Notes under the pieces: model-generated
Databases searched by the model: none
The model's input: only the letters and a program-made list of their open reading frames with translations
Told to the model about the DNA's origin: nothing
Shown: positions 9,918 to 22,560 of the stretch, piece after piece
How the letters are laid out: each line of letters begins with the position of its first letter
Numbering within the stretch: the stretch's first letter is position 1
Program-made: the position numbers and the translations under genes
Assembly: GCA_933228895.1 (NCBI GenBank)
Contig: OW121858.1
Coordinates: 35,487,859 to 35,551,858, forward strand
From: Platycnemis pennipes
Lineage: Eukaryota > Arthropoda > Insecta > Odonata > Platycnemididae
Direction: 5' to 3'
Length of the DNA stretch: 64,000 nucleotides

Positions 9918-11022
9918 TAGGAAAGACTTTAAGCGCACCAGGAAAAAATCTTAAATAATGGCTATATCCTTGTTCATCTCGATATCTGCTTAAAATTATT
10001 AGATACGTTGTTTTAATTCCATCAATAATAAACCTAGTATATTTTGTGTTATGGGTATTATTTAAAATCCCCGGATATTAATAATATTTCCACGCCAATG
10101 ATATATTTTTTAAACTAATCCTATTTTTATATTTTTATCATCAGGGCTAGAAATGATTGAACCACCGATGAACATAGGTAAAATGATTAAAAGGATATTT
10201 ACAATGCCAAAATGTTTCACAATATAATTTTTTTCCAAAGTTTAACGCCAAAAAATACACAAAACATGTTTAAAATACATTTTTAAGTACTTTTGAGATG
10301 AATTGTTTACATTTTGGTTGCTAGGACTATATGTTTTAATTTTTTAATTTTGATGTATTACATCGTGACATATTTCACTTAAATTGGAAATGTCTTTACT
10401 TATATTTCATGAATTCTGATCTTTACCACTGTGCAACATTTCTTTAAATAAACTTTTTGACGAATTTTCTTCTGTATCTTAAAAATTTGTTTAGTCGAAA
10501 TTAAAAATGTCGTTGTTTTCGATTTTTGTGCTTTATAAATGCATGGAACTGGATTATATTTTTTATAGATATTTTGTATTGTGGAAGTGAACTTTTAAAA
10601 AATTATAACCAATTGAATTATTGTTTTTTAAACATAGTAATAATTATTATATTAAAAACGAGAATTACTCTTGTAAATAGGCAGAAAATTTAACTCGTTA
10701 CATATCGGGATTGGTGACAAATATTACGGATGCACATCACCGTATTATTTGAATCACTCAATATCGCAGATGAATACCAAGGTCGATAAATATCGATAAA
10801 TTTTCCCTTTCGATATAAGTATTCGCAACGAAGTTAATAATCGCCATGCGATTATTTTTTTGCTATTCAAAATAGTAACATTTTGGTGATTAACTAAAAA
10901 CGGGAATTTTAAGTGATGATAACTTTTTATTTTCCGACCTCTGCTGCTCCAGACATCTCTCATAATCATCTTAAGAGTGGAAACAGATGTCTTATATAAT
11001 CCTTAGAAGCCTTAATTAAGAA
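9918..11022. other. AT-rich unique sequence
   Basis: I see no repeat family, gene or structured element here. The frames are short and stop-rich; the minus frame at 10754-10969 has no recognised domain. Confidence 0.55.
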
Positions 11023-11676
11023 GGATCCACCGAAATATGAAGTAGATGTGATTTTTGTGATAATTTCTGGACACATTATTTTTTGACCCTTCTCTCGATT
11101 GGCAATTAAATAATGAGGCTTTCCACAACATATATTTGAAGATAAAATAGGTTGAAAATCAGCCATTTTTATATTACGTGGTTTTACGGCAGAGGAGATT
11201 GGCAGTTGCAGTGAAATTTGCAGATTAATATAATGTAAAGGGAAATGTCGTTTTGACGAAAAACTAACATAAGATGCGCAAATTTATGTAGAATTTAACA
11301 TCGTAAAAAATCGATCTCATTACCACACTTGTTTAATTGATATTATTCAAATGTTTGCACGAAAAAAAGCAGAAAAGCCTTAGTTACATTAAAGTGGCGC
11401 TAGAGTATGTTGTTATCATTGGCAACGGTACTTGTGACGGAACGTGCTTACGAGATGAAATTATCTCACTTAATTAAGGAATATATCTTACCAAGGTCCT
11501 TCTGATATTTTTCGTACATGTAAAGTATTATCAATGGTTATTGATATTGGTGTAATTAATACCAATGCTTCCAAAATTTAGCACCAGTAGCGACATCATT
11601 GTTGCCAAACAATTTTCAAAAATATCAATATTTATGAAATTCAAAACAGAGTTGTAATTGCAAAGGAATATTTTAA

Positions 11677-14600
11677 GGATGTTGGTCCGAAAAGTGAAAG
11701 TCATGTCATTTTTATTATTTTTTCAGCACTTATAGAACGTAAGTTCCTCTATCTCTTAAAGTAAAGATAATTATACCAACCCATACTCCTTTTTGCACAA
11801 ATTTCATTTGAAATTACATACGATTAAGGTAGAACCTCTACTACAAGTTCCTCCGATAACATGCCTTGATATTTTGATATATTGTAGAGAAATCATTCCT
11901 TCGTCAATCCATGAAAAAATATTTGGGGGTCATCGGCCAATTTACGCTTATTACAGGATTTGAAAATCGTCATTTTCAGCCTCAAATTACATTGCTCTTA
12001 TGGAAGAATGGTGACGTCCCTCCCTTAAAAGTTTTTTTTCTCAAAATTTCCCCTGAAAACACCATCTCAAAAACTAGTATATTGTGGCTGAATAATAAAC
12101 GGATAATGTGTATTTTTTTCAGGTTGCCTCATCGGCCATTTAAGGCTAATATTTATGATTGAAAAACGATGAAAAGTCTAACTTCCGTTCTTTAGCCACC
12201 ATAGTGACAGAAGTCTGGCAACGATGTTAGGGGAGTAATGAAAACAAACTGTGGTTTTTCCGTCCTCCCCGTCATTTATTCCTTACGTCACGATTGCAGA
12301 CGATTTATGCTATGAAGTGTGTCTTTGATTAGTACCATTTGTACTGTACTCCCTGTTAGTACTGGTTACTTGAAGAATACCTGAGTGCGCTAAAATATTT
12401 TACACTTAGCAGTCGTCATACACGGAATATCATAGATCCCTGAAAATAATAGGTATAACACTGTTTACACGATAAAGTCGCTTCTTTATTGCTGCTCACG
12501 ATGGTCTGTTAGTTGTTTAAAAGAATATTTCCAATATTTTAATGTATATTTCGTAGTATAAAGTCATCGTTTTCACCTAGCACTAAATAATACTTTGTTT
12601 TGAATACGTATTTATTATCACCCGATAATATATTTCTCACCAAATAAGTAAAATTGAAAATATAAGTCAATAATATGGTTGTAGGAATTTGAAACTAGAC
12701 TCGATGCATACTGTTAATAGGCACTAATATGTTTGGTAATACAATTTCCCAAACCTGCTCACTGATCAACTATACAAGCATTCTCCAAGAGAATAAAATA
12801 GTTTCTCAAGGGAAAACTGATGGAAATGAAGTTCTGAGTTCTGATGAAATCTTAATTCTAGTTCCTCCAAAAGAGAGTTGCTTAGCCGTATATCTGTTTC
12901 GCGAGATCCCAATCATCATGGCAGATTATTGGCAGTTAACTTAGCTGATAGTTCATAACACTTACAATTTTCTGATACGGGTCAAACCATGTAAACACTT
13001 TTCAAATATGAACAATATTGTATATACCCATGAAGCCCGAACTAGTAGTATCAGTATACTTTTTACCAAGCCCGTAGCCAGGACAAAAATTGAGGAAGGA
13101 TTTACTGATTGGGATCTAAAGACTATGTCCTCTAGAAAAACAATGTTTTTTACAGTACCAAAATAGTAATTCATCTTTACTGCCTTTTTATTATCTGTCA
13201 TACACAACAAAGAATCTCACCTCTATGCTACTTCCTTCTTCAGCTTTTCATACATTTACCCTCTAAATGAAAATTCAGAGGGAGTTCATAATCCCCTCCC
13301 CTTCCACTCACTACAGCCTTGCCTTTATCCATGTAAACGGTAACGTTCCACCCACCATACTGTAAACAGCAATAGGATGTGTAGAAAATTCTTTCCTCTT
13401 TTTATTAATAGTACCTATTTTTTTCATTTCTTGGCTAAAATAATATAAGACTAAGGTGATAATAATTTTAAAGCTGCCATTAAGAAATGGTAGCTTTCAA
13501 ATTAATATCGAAATACTGCTTATTCCTCTTCGGGCTGGATTGAGATTTCGATGTCAATACAGTATTTACAACGCCGTTCACTCTACATTTTATACCCCAA
13601 TTACATTCCAGTCCGATGAGAATTTCTTCTGTTATATCAATTAAATTTAACACTGAATTACACGCAGTACAAATAATCAGCTTAGCCAAAACAGTTACTT
13701 CTACGATTCGACATCCATCAATAAATGCACTCAAAGAGTTGATTTGAAAAATACTTTCATCAGTATTCTGTTCCTTTAGATTTTACAAACAATTAGTCTA
13801 ACTATATTAAGACATCAAGTTGCCTTTAAAACGAACTTATGAAGCCATAACTTTAGCCCTCAAATGGAATTGGCGATTCAAAAAGGCAAATTGCACTGCC
13901 CAAGAGAGCTCAGTTGTAAAAATTATCGCACTATAATGTAATAGAGCAAGTGTAATTTGTAACTACAATGCAAAATACCGTATTGTAAAACTGAAGAGAA
14001 ATGCTTGAAAACTAATAGCAGAAGGCAACGAATCTCAATGAGGTAGCGCAGGCGAACGTTGGTGTCCAACTGGTGTGAAAAAGTGGTTTCTATGTCAATA
14101 TTTACACGTTCTTTACGGTGTTGTCCATTTCGTCGTCAGAAAATATGTCTAATAAACTTGTTGTAATTAAGTTTCTAAGAAAAGATCAAAAGCGATTTTT
14201 AGGTCTGTTATTTTATTTCGTATCTTAATTTAAAATTGTGAAATTTTATTGTTGCTCCTTATAAAGTTTTTTAAGTGCCTCTGACACATGGCGTCAATAT
14301 AAAAGCCTTTCTTCATATCACCAAATTACTTCAGTTGGAAGAGAATTCATGTTTCGTATAGCCATCTACAATAGTTGAAAATCGTTTTTCATTATTATTA
14401 ACAAAATTTTGAGCAATTTTATGTTGTTCCGGCATGCTATATTCGTCTTATGAAAGTAGTGCTTCGAAGCGCTGGTTCTACCTTAACGGCGAGAATGGCC
14501 GTCACATGGGAATATAACGTTTAAAAATACTATTGTGACGACATGTCATTTTTGCAAGAAACTGATATTTTATGCGTAATTTCACAAGAAATAAAATGAC

Positions 14601-15076
14601 ACGAAAAACAAAAGGCATCAGCCGACCGTATTTTTCGCTAAATCCACCAATTTATGCGCTTATAGCAGACGAAATGCGTTAGTTGTCTTCAATTGGCGTT
14701 GCGGTCGCTCTAACTAAAATGTATGGCGTATGAATAATATCATTACTAATGAGATATTAAAGCATATTTCATAAAAATATTATAGCATAATGTTTTATAG
14801 TAATATTCTGGTGTTATAAATTAGTAAATTCATTGAGTACACGAATTTATTTCTTTAGAGTAAATGCTGAATTGACTCCATCGTCGAGCTGATAAAAATT
14901 ATCATAAAAAAGTTAAATCCTTCGACTTTCCATCGTATTTCTTGTGGTACTTATGACTTTCAATAGCTTAGGTAATATTCTTTGTGGAGTAAGGATCACT
15001 TAGCAGGCATATACTCGCTCTTAAATTAATAAGATTCCTCAGACAACTTGACTCACGCAGTCGCGAGCCAACATCC
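11677..15076 (+). mobile_element. TTAA-2 element interrupted by TTAA-3
   Basis: Ends GGATGTTGGTCCG (11677) and, inverted, GGATGTTGGCTCG (ending 15076), with TTAA on both outer sides. The net length without the 2.66-kb insertion is about 741 bp, against 739 bp for the copy at 20833-21571. The empty insertion point for TTAA-3 can be read from that copy (GATTAACGGCGAG). Such TTAA duplications are typical of piggyBac-type elements, but the TIR does not start with CCC as is common there, so the assignment is tentative. Confidence 0.85.
11828..14482. mobile_element. TTAA-3: 2655-bp TTAA-flanked element
   Basis: It begins GGTAGAACC (11828) and ends with the exact complement GGTTCTACC (14482), flanked by TTAA at 11824-11827 and 14483-14486. 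One TTAA is what the empty site in TTAA-2 contains, so the target duplication is demonstrated by comparison. The inverted repeat does not extend beyond 9-10 bp. Inside are only short frames (12729-12944 plus, 71 residues; 13480-13734 minus, 84 residues), and no transposase motif was recognised. It may be an autonomous element decayed beyond recognition, or a nonautonomous element that captured unrelated DNA. It occurs once in this window. Confidence 0.85.
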
Positions 15077-15235
15077 TTAAAACTAAGTAAGGAAATGTTT
15101 AACCAATTTTAAAATATATATTAGCGGGATTGAGCACGTATTCTCACGTTTTAAATTAAACGTAACAACAACACTTCAGCCATGTTTATAAGTCAAAATT
15201 AGTTTAAAGAGATTGTAAAAAAAATAGGAAGCAAT

Positions 15236-15800
15236 TACAACATTTTTCAAAAATATGAATATTAATACAATTCTAAACAAAGACTTGTGTATGCAAGGGA
15301 ATAGTTTAAAACTAAGTATGAAAATATCAGAACTTATATATTATTTTTTAAGCTAATTAAATTTGAATTAACGTCTGAGAAGATTAGCAGTTGAAGTAAA
15401 TTTTGCAGATTAATATAATGTGAAGAGAAATTTCTTTTTGACGAAAAACTAATATAAGATGCGCAATTTCATGTAGAATTTAGCATTGTAATTAAAAGTG
15501 TTGGCCCTACCACACTTGTTTAATTGATATTATTTAAATGATTGCTCGAAAAAAAGCAGAAAACCCTTAGTTACCATATGATAGTGGCGTTACAGTATGT
15601 TGATAACATTGGCAGCGGTACTTGTGACGGAACGTGCTTAGGAAAATAAGGTTTCTCACTTAATTTAGGAATATACCTTACACCAAGGTCCTTCTTACAT
15701 TTTTGTACGTAATATTAATATCCTCGTCGGTTATTTATATGATGTAAATAATATCAACTTTGCCAAATGGTAGCAGCGTCATTGTTGCCAAATATTTTGA
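15236..15800 (-). mobile_element. TTAA-1 fragments, rearranged
   Basis: Positions 15236-15345 and 15365-15800 match separate internal parts of TTAA-1 on the minus strand (GCAAGGGAATAGTTTAAAAC; GACGAAAAACTAATATAAG; GGCAGCGGTACTTGTGACGG). Their order is not that of a complete copy, so at least one deletion or duplication occurred. Confidence 0.7.
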
Positions 15801-16394
15801 ACAAGAATGAAACCTTTGAGAAAAAAAAGAAGGTTGAATCAAGCTTTGATGTCAGCCTTTTGACATTTTGACGGAGCCAGCAATGGAACCAAGGACATAG
15901 GAGAGTCAACTGCAATCAACAATGCCGCATTAGTCGCCATGGTGATGGTTCACCTAAACAAACAAAGGTTTCCCGATTCATCAGCATGTTTTATCGAATT
16001 TTTTGTTTGCTCTGAAATGCAAAACAATTACCTTATATTACTACTAATTAATAATTTAAGAAAATATTTATTTATTAGACTAATAAAAGAGTCCGTGGCG
16101 ATGATAAAGTATTGCTGGAATGGGTTAATTATCTGATTCTGAGATATCATCGTTAGTTTTAGTTGAAAACGCGCTTTTTTTCTCAAAATTTAAGTGAAAT
16201 TAGAAGTGTTTCGGTCAAAAGAGTTAAGTAATATGAATATGGAGTCGTTATAAATATAGAAAAATGCAGAAAATGTAATTGTCGGCAGTAGACAAGCATC
16301 TATTTTTGTATTCTTGCAATTAAAAGACCAACATAAAAGGTTTGAAATTTTTTGTACGAAAATTTGTATAAAATTCGCTGAACTTTGCGTTTCG
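15801..16394. other. AT-rich unique sequence with one degraded satellite unit
   Basis: Positions about 16008-16075 (ATGCAAAACAATTACCTTAT...TTAATAATTTAAG) resemble part of the 166-bp satellite that follows, suggesting an older, diverged outlier. The remainder is unrecognised. Confidence 0.5.
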
Positions 16395-18220
16395 GAAATG
16401 CAAAATAATTAACTTATACTACATATTAATAATTTAAAAAAATATGATATTCCGGTGATTATGGACTTGTTTTGGTGAGTTAACAAACCAAAATTGAATA
16501 TGCGTAACCATAATACGTTTAGTATGACTTAACGACCTATGTCACCATATAAATGTTGTTCTGGGAAAATAATTAACCTATATTTCTACAAATTAATAAT
16601 AAAAAAAATATTATATTCCGGTGATTATGGACTTGTTTTGGTGTGTTAACGAACCAAAATTGAATACGCGTAACCATAATACGTTTAGTATGACTTAACG
16701 ACCTATGTCACCATATAAATGTTGTTCTGGGAAAATAATTAACCTATATTTCTACAAATTAATAATAAAAAAAATATTATATTCCGGTGATTATGGACTT
16801 GTTTTGGTGTGTTAACAAACCAAAATTGAATACGCGTAAAGATAATGCTATTAGTATGACTTAACAACCTATGTCACCATATAAATGTTGTTATGGGAAA
16901 ATAATTAACCTATATTTCTACAAATTAATAATAAAAAAAATATTATATTCCGGTGATTATGGACTTGTTTTGGTGTGTTAACGAACCAAAATTGAATACG
17001 CGTAACCATAATACGTTTAGTATGACTTAACGACCTATGTCACCATATAAATGTTGTTCTGGGAAAATAATTAACCTATATTTCTACAAATTAATAATAA
17101 AAAAAATATTATATTCCGGTGATTATGGACTTGTTTTGGTGTGTTAACGAACCAAAATTGAATACGCGTAACCATAATACGTTTAGTATGACTTAACGAC
17201 CTATGTCACCATATAAATGTTGTTCTGGGAAAATAATTAACCTATATTTCTACAAATTAATAATAAAAAAAATATTATATTCCGGTGATTATGGACTTGT
17301 TTTGGTGTGTTAACGAACCAAAATTGAATACGCGTAACCATAATACGTTTAGTATGACTTAACGACCTATGTCACCATATAAATGTTGTTCTGGGAAAAT
17401 AATTAACCTATATTTCTACAAATTAATAATAAAAAAAATATTATATTCCGGTGATTATGGACTTGTTTTGGTGTGTTAACGAACCAAAATTGAATACGCG
17501 TAACCATAATACGTTTAGTATGACTTAACGACCTATGTCACCATATAAATGTTGTTCTGGGAAAATAATTAACCTATATTTCTACAAATTAATAATAAAA
17601 AAAATATTATATTCCGGTGATTATGGACTTGTTTTGGTGTGTTAACGAACCAAAATTGAATACGCGTAACCATAATACGTTTAGTATGACTTAACGACCT
17701 ATGTCACCATATAAATGTTGTTCTGGGAAAATAATTAACCTATATTTCTACAAATTAATAATAAAAAAAATATTATATTCCGGTGATTATGGACTTGTTT
17801 TGGTGTGTTAACGAACCAAAATTGAATACGCGTAACCATAATACGTTTAGTATGACTTAACGACCTATGTCACCATATAAATGTTGTTCTGGGAAAATAA
17901 TTAACCTATATTTCTACAAATTAATAATAAAAAAAATATTATATTCCGGTGATTATGGACTTGTTTTGGTGTGTTAACGAACCAAAATTGAATACGCGTA
18001 ACCATAATACGTTTAGTATGACTTAACGACCTATGTCACCATATAAATGTTGTTCTGGGAAAATAATTAACCTATATTTCTACAAATTAATAATAAAAAA
18101 AATATTATATTCCGGTGATTATGGACTTGTTTTGGTGTGTTAACGAACCAAAATTGAATACGCGTAAAGATAATGCTATTAGTATGACTTACGTTCAACG
18201 TGACCAAGTAAATGTTGTTG
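16395..18220 (+). repeat. 166-bp satellite array, 11 units
   Basis: Repeat starts, measured at the word CTGGGAAAATAATTAACC, fall at 16561, 16727, 16893, 17059, 17225, 17391, 17557, 17723, 17889 and 18055, exactly 166 bp apart. A diverged first unit begins near 16395. Units from 17059 to about 18150 look identical except in the last. A variant block (AAAGATAATGCTATTAG replacing AACCATAATACGTTTAG) occurs only in the third and the last units. Each unit includes CCGGTGATTATGGACTTG and CGAACCAAAATTGAATACGC. The length is close to a nucleosome repeat, as in many satellites. Confidence 0.97.
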
Positions 18221-18690
18221 TGTGAAAATTTGAACGTACATGTCATCGAACCCGGTACTTTCAGGTGAATGGATGGTGTCCCAAATTATCCACTCATTGA
18301 GGAAAATGTAAAAATTACACCTAATTACATTTTTTTAAAATATACATCGTTATCCCTATATTCGAATGTTGCATAAGAACATTTCGCAATTACGCAAAAA
18401 TTAATTGTTTATATTTTTATATGGTAGCATTATACTATAACATCGTTGGTATATTGCATCATCAACATAAGCTTTATAAATTCGTGTATTTAATTTTTAT
18501 AATTTATTAAAAATAATATAACTAATAAATTTCACAATAATTGATGATCGTAAACAGAATACCTCTGTTTTCCGCACAAACGGTCCGCAAAACAGCCTGT
18601 TCTCATTAAATATAATAATTTGCACCTCATTTGGGCCCGAGAAAGGCCCTAGAACCAGAAGAGGGACCTCAGATTCAGGGGAGGAGAACA
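18221..18690. other. AT-rich unique sequence after the satellite
   Basis: No gene or repeat recognised. Near 18610-18690 the sequence becomes less AT-rich, leading into the island that follows. Confidence 0.5.
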
Positions 18691-19020
18691 ATTGAAAAAC
18701 ATTAAGCGTGCGTGCATGCGCAAAACAGCAGTTTTTTCGTCCCGTCGCGCCGTTTCCATTGTTTGGTTGCCATGCGACGCCCCGCCATCTTTTTTTTTAT
18801 TTGTTTACGCTTCGCCGATTCCCAATGTCGCCGTCCGCGGCGTCCGGTTCGATTTAATCAAATTATTCGAAGAGGTATGTAAATATGGCGTTTAAAAAAA
18901 AATTTTTTTTGGCACGCTCCCTCAAGTCATTTGTTTTTGTTTCGCGGACTTCGATGAGCTTTAATACGCTCGTGTTTTGTCTGCGAAAAAAAAATTAACG
19001 TGTTTTCCGGGTCGTTTCTT
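18691..19020 (+). other. CpG-rich island, possible promoter/first exon
   Basis: CpG words cluster here (GTCCCGTCGCGCCG, CGACGCCCCGCC, CGCCGTCCGCGGCG) together with GCCATCTTTT, which resembles an initiator-type YY1 site. A donor-like GAGGTATGTAAA follows at about 18871. The plus frame 18692-18895 (67 residues) has no known domain. This is the best promoter-like stretch by composition, but no downstream exon was identified, so it remains speculative. Confidence 0.3.
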
Positions 19021-19905
19021 TTCAAATAGATTTATATTCCGTTTTGACGACCAAGACAGCTGGGGATGGACACAAACGCGTCTAAAACTCGATATAACGG
19101 AACCGATTATTTAGATTCGAATCTCGCCATGTTTTTTCACAACGACTCTTGTTTTTGCGAGTTAATGTTTAAAACGAAAGAGTTATCTAAAAATAATTTT
19201 AGCATAAGAGTTATCCCACTTTTAACGCAATGGCGATTTCCACAAAATGGAGTCATGTTATCAGCATTAAAAAACCACAAATATTTTTCATAATAATGAG
19301 CTAAACATATTTATCTTTGTTGATCATCTTTGACATTTTTAATTAAGTGTTGTATGCACGAATATGATCATAGCCGCTATTAAAAAAATGGTAGAGTTGT
19401 AGTGACATCTACAAGGATGTTGATGACAATGTTGATGAAAAAAATGAATGACTATATCCGAACGAATAAGTGATATATTTGTCGTAAGAAATATGTTTGT
19501 GGTACCAACTACGTATTACGAATTCGACCTACGACTCTGCGTATTAATTTGCGTTCCTGAACCTTTAAAAATGAGTAAGATACCTCATTAATAATTAAAT
19601 TATTTTGAGGTATTTTGCAGAACGACTTTAAAAAAATCGTAATACTTTGAAATTAATAATTTCCGGCGTCACTTGGGGCAAAAACTGCGTAATTAAATAA
19701 TAAAAACACTTAGTGTATTTAATAAATTATACTGTGGAGCGTACAAAGTTAGCTAATTTATTATTCAATCGTAATACTTCATTCTACAATTGTAAAAATT
19801 GTACAACAAAAACATTCTATAATTGTAAAGTGTGTAAAAATTTACTAAATAAGGTAAGGTTCCAAGATGCTAGATTTCCAAGATGTTGTAGATGTTCCAA
19901 GATTT
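19021..19905. other. Unique AT-rich sequence
   Basis: No recognisable gene. Short repeats of CATTCTACAATTGTAAA (19781-19830) and TTCCAAGAT (19859-19905) appear in the right part. The plus frame 19066-19293 has no recognised domain. Confidence 0.45.
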
Positions 19906-20733
19906 ACTATTGTATATCGCGTTGTAGTTGCATTCTATTTTAATACTAGCTCTTTTTTGACTCATTTTGACTTCGGAACATGGCTGACGTGTTGTTGCCA
20001 CGTTTAATTCCCAAAGTGAGAATACATGCTCAATCCCGCTAATACGTATTCTAAAAAAGGTTAAATTTATTCTTAGTTGATTTCAAACTATTCCCTTGGA
20101 AATACAACTCTTTGTTTTGAATTTAATTAATATTCATATTTTTTTATACCGTTTGGCAACAATGACGCTGCTACCATTTGGAATCATTGGTATTAATTAC
20201 ACAATGTCAATAACCAATGAAATATTTAAGTTACATAAAAAATATAAGAAGGACCTTGGTTAAGTTATATTCATGAATTAAGTGAGATTAATTAAGGCTT
20301 GTAAGCACGTTCCGTCACAAGTACCGTCGCCAATGATAACAACATACTGTAGCGCCACTTTCATGTAACTAAGGCTTTTCTTCTTTTTGTCGAGCAAACA
20401 TTAGAATAATATCAATTAAACAAGTGTGGTAAGGCGGGCCCTTATTTACAGTGCTATATTCTGCATAAAATTGCGAATCTTATGTTAGTTTTTCGTCAAA
20501 ACGACATTTCTCTGTATATTATTCAATTGCAAATTTTACTGCAAGAGCCATGCTCTGCCGTATAACCACGTGACATAAAATGGCTGATTTTTAACGTCTT
20601 TTTTTTTTCAAATGTACTATAATTGATGGAAAGGCCTCATTATTTTATCGCCAATCGATAGAACGGTCAACATAATTTATATGTGTCCTGAAATTTTCAC
20701 AAAAACGACATCCACTTCGTGATTCGGTGGAGC
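19906..20733 (+). mobile_element. TTAA-1 copy, 5'-truncated
   Basis: Follows TTAA-1 from GTTGTAGTTGCATTCTATTT to the right terminus TTCGGTGGAGC, with landmarks ATGACGCTGCTACCATTTGG and CGTTCCGTCACAAGTACCG. The left terminus is missing. It is non-coding. Confidence 0.8.
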
Positions 20734-20832
20734 GTTCTTAAGCTATACATGCCGTTCACACTTTCGCTACGAACGCCATGCACATACAAGCGCCACAGAT
20801 TTTTCTACGCAAGAGAACGAAGGGCGTCTTAA

Positions 20833-21571
20833 GGATGTTGGCTCGCGACTGCTTGAGTCAAGTTGTCTGAGGAATCTTATTAATTTAGGTGCGAGTATAT
20901 GCCTGCTAAGTGATACTTACTTCACAAAGAAAATTATCTAGCTATTGAAAGTCTTGAGTATCACAAAATAAACGTTGGAAAGTTGAAAGATTTATTTTTA
21001 ATGATAATTGTAATCAGCTCATGACGATGGGAGTCAATTCAGCATTTGCATTAAAGAAATAAATTCATGCACTCAATGAATTTAATACTAATGTATAACA
21101 CCAGAATATTACTATCAAACGTTATGTTATAATATTTTTCTGAAATATGCATTAATATCTCATTAGTAATGATATTATTCATACGCCAAACATTTTACAT
21201 AGAGCGCCGCAGCGCCACTTGAAGACAACTAACGCATTTCGTCTGCTAAAAGCGCATAAATTGGTGGATTTGGCGAAAAATACGGTGGGTTGATGCCTTT
21301 TGTTTTTCGTGTCATTTTATTCCTTGTGAAATTACGCATAAAATATCGGTTTTTTGCAGAAATGACATGTCACTATGGTATTTTTAAACGTTATATTCCC
21401 ATGTGACGGCCATTCTCGCCGTTAATCGTATGTAATTTCAAATGCAATTTGTGCAAAAAGGAGTATGGGTTGGTATAATTATCTTTACTTTATTAGACAG
21501 AGGAACTTTAGTTCTAGAAGTGCCGAAAATATAAAAAAAATGACATGACTTTCACTTTTCGGACCACCTCC
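20833..21571 (-). mobile_element. TTAA-2 element, complete
   Basis: A 739-bp copy on the minus strand, flanked by TTAA (20829-20832 and 21572-21575). The terminal sequences are GGATGTTGGCTCG at 20833 and the complement of GGAGGTGGTCCG ending at 21571. The outer flanks CGTC/GACG make the palindrome continue four bases beyond TTAA, either chance or a site preference. It gives the uninterrupted order used to interpret 11677-15076. Confidence 0.88.
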
Positions 21572-21575
21572 TTAA

Positions 21576-22000
21576 GACGTTGCTAGGGCCAGGTAGGCAG
21601 GAAAGGGTCCAGGAAAGTGGACATAAAGGATAAATCCTATAAGGTGTCATAAAGGACCCTAACCTTGAGGGTCTGAGGACCTTTTGTCAGCTTAAAGACA
21701 GGGATTATGTCGACCCTTCTTCGTAGCACTTGTTTGTTTGTACAATGGGACAACCAGAAAAAATGTGTTCAATTCGCATGATATCATATTGTGTTAGCAC
21801 TGTGTTAGTAGTACATAATTATTATATATATTATTTGCTTAAGGTTGTCGATGCTTAGACAGCTACTCATTTCTTATATTAATATTACCCTGTTGATGCT
21901 GTAATGAGACTATGTAAATGTTTTTATGTAAATATTTCAAGGGACAATGTTGTCCTGGAACAAATAAATATATTCATCTATCTATCTAGTGCGTAATACC
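21576..22000 (+). mobile_element. Probable non-LTR 3' UTR with TCTA tail
   Basis: The stretch ends in GAACAAATAAATATATTCATC followed by ATCTATCTATC (21978-21992), the type of AATAAA-containing 3' end plus short tandem tail produced by several non-LTR clades. No coding part is left. Confidence 0.4.
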
Positions 22001-22199
22001 ACAAATTATTTACTATTTTAACCATTGATATGACGTCTATTTTGCTAGATATCGTAATATAAACAGTAGAATTTCGTTTACAAGCTCTTAATCATGCTTA
22101 TAACATAAGTAATTTATTTCTGAATCAACTTGGAGCCTTACTATTACTTATTTGAAAAAAAACACTGTGTTAAGAAAAAGTTTATTCATAATGTTTTTT

Positions 22200-22560
22200 T
22201 TTTTGAGCCTTTAGAAATTTTGGTTGGAGCTATAGCGTTATTCTTAACAGAGTTCCAGGTTCTAGAAGTCCAGTTCAGAAGGTTCGAGAAATAATTTCCC
22301 TGCGGAAAAATGTATTTCGCACTACAATTGCAAATATATTTCTTCAAATAGCTTTTATGTAAAACTCGGGTATGGTTGGATTATTTTGTCAGTATCGTCT
22401 CCTAGTCTTTTCTTTTCATGTAACATCTTGTAGGTTATGGAATTCACTACCTGAAGGGATAAGGTCTTCTGAAAACATTTGCATGTTTAAAAAGCGGTTG
22501 CACTAATCATCTCATGCAATGTAATTAAAATAATTAATGTATGTTTAAACATAATAAGTA
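22200..22560 (+). pseudogene. Non-LTR retrotransposon RT C-terminus (fifth family)
   Basis: The frame 22381-22506 reads a tail containing VTSCRLWNSLPEGIRSS and MFKKRLH, then stop TAA at 22504-22506. The pattern R-x-W-N-S-L-P-E-x-I followed by F-K-x-x-L marks the very end of the ORF2 protein of CR1/Jockey-like non-LTR elements. Upstream similarity fades into stop-rich DNA, so the copy is 5'-truncated. The 3' UTR runs on without a clear tail. Confidence 0.7.

Larger units (their letters stand above)
11023..15235 (-). mobile_element. TTAA-1 copy interrupted by TTAA-2 (which holds TTAA-3)
   Basis: The minus-strand TTAA-1 sequence runs 11023-11672 (terminus GGATCCACCGAA; landmarks CGTTTTGACGAAAAACTAA and GGCAACGGTACTTGTGACGG) and resumes at 15081-15235 (ACTAAGTAAGG...GTAACAACAACACTTCAGCC). 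The break coincides with TTAA at 11673-11676 and 15077-15080. Joining across the break gives the order found in uninterrupted copies such as 60378-61358. It is non-coding. Confidence 0.85.

Noticed and set aside
16395..18220. CRISPR-like array
   Set aside because: Contiguous 166-bp tandem units without unique spacers, in eukaryotic repeat DNA.
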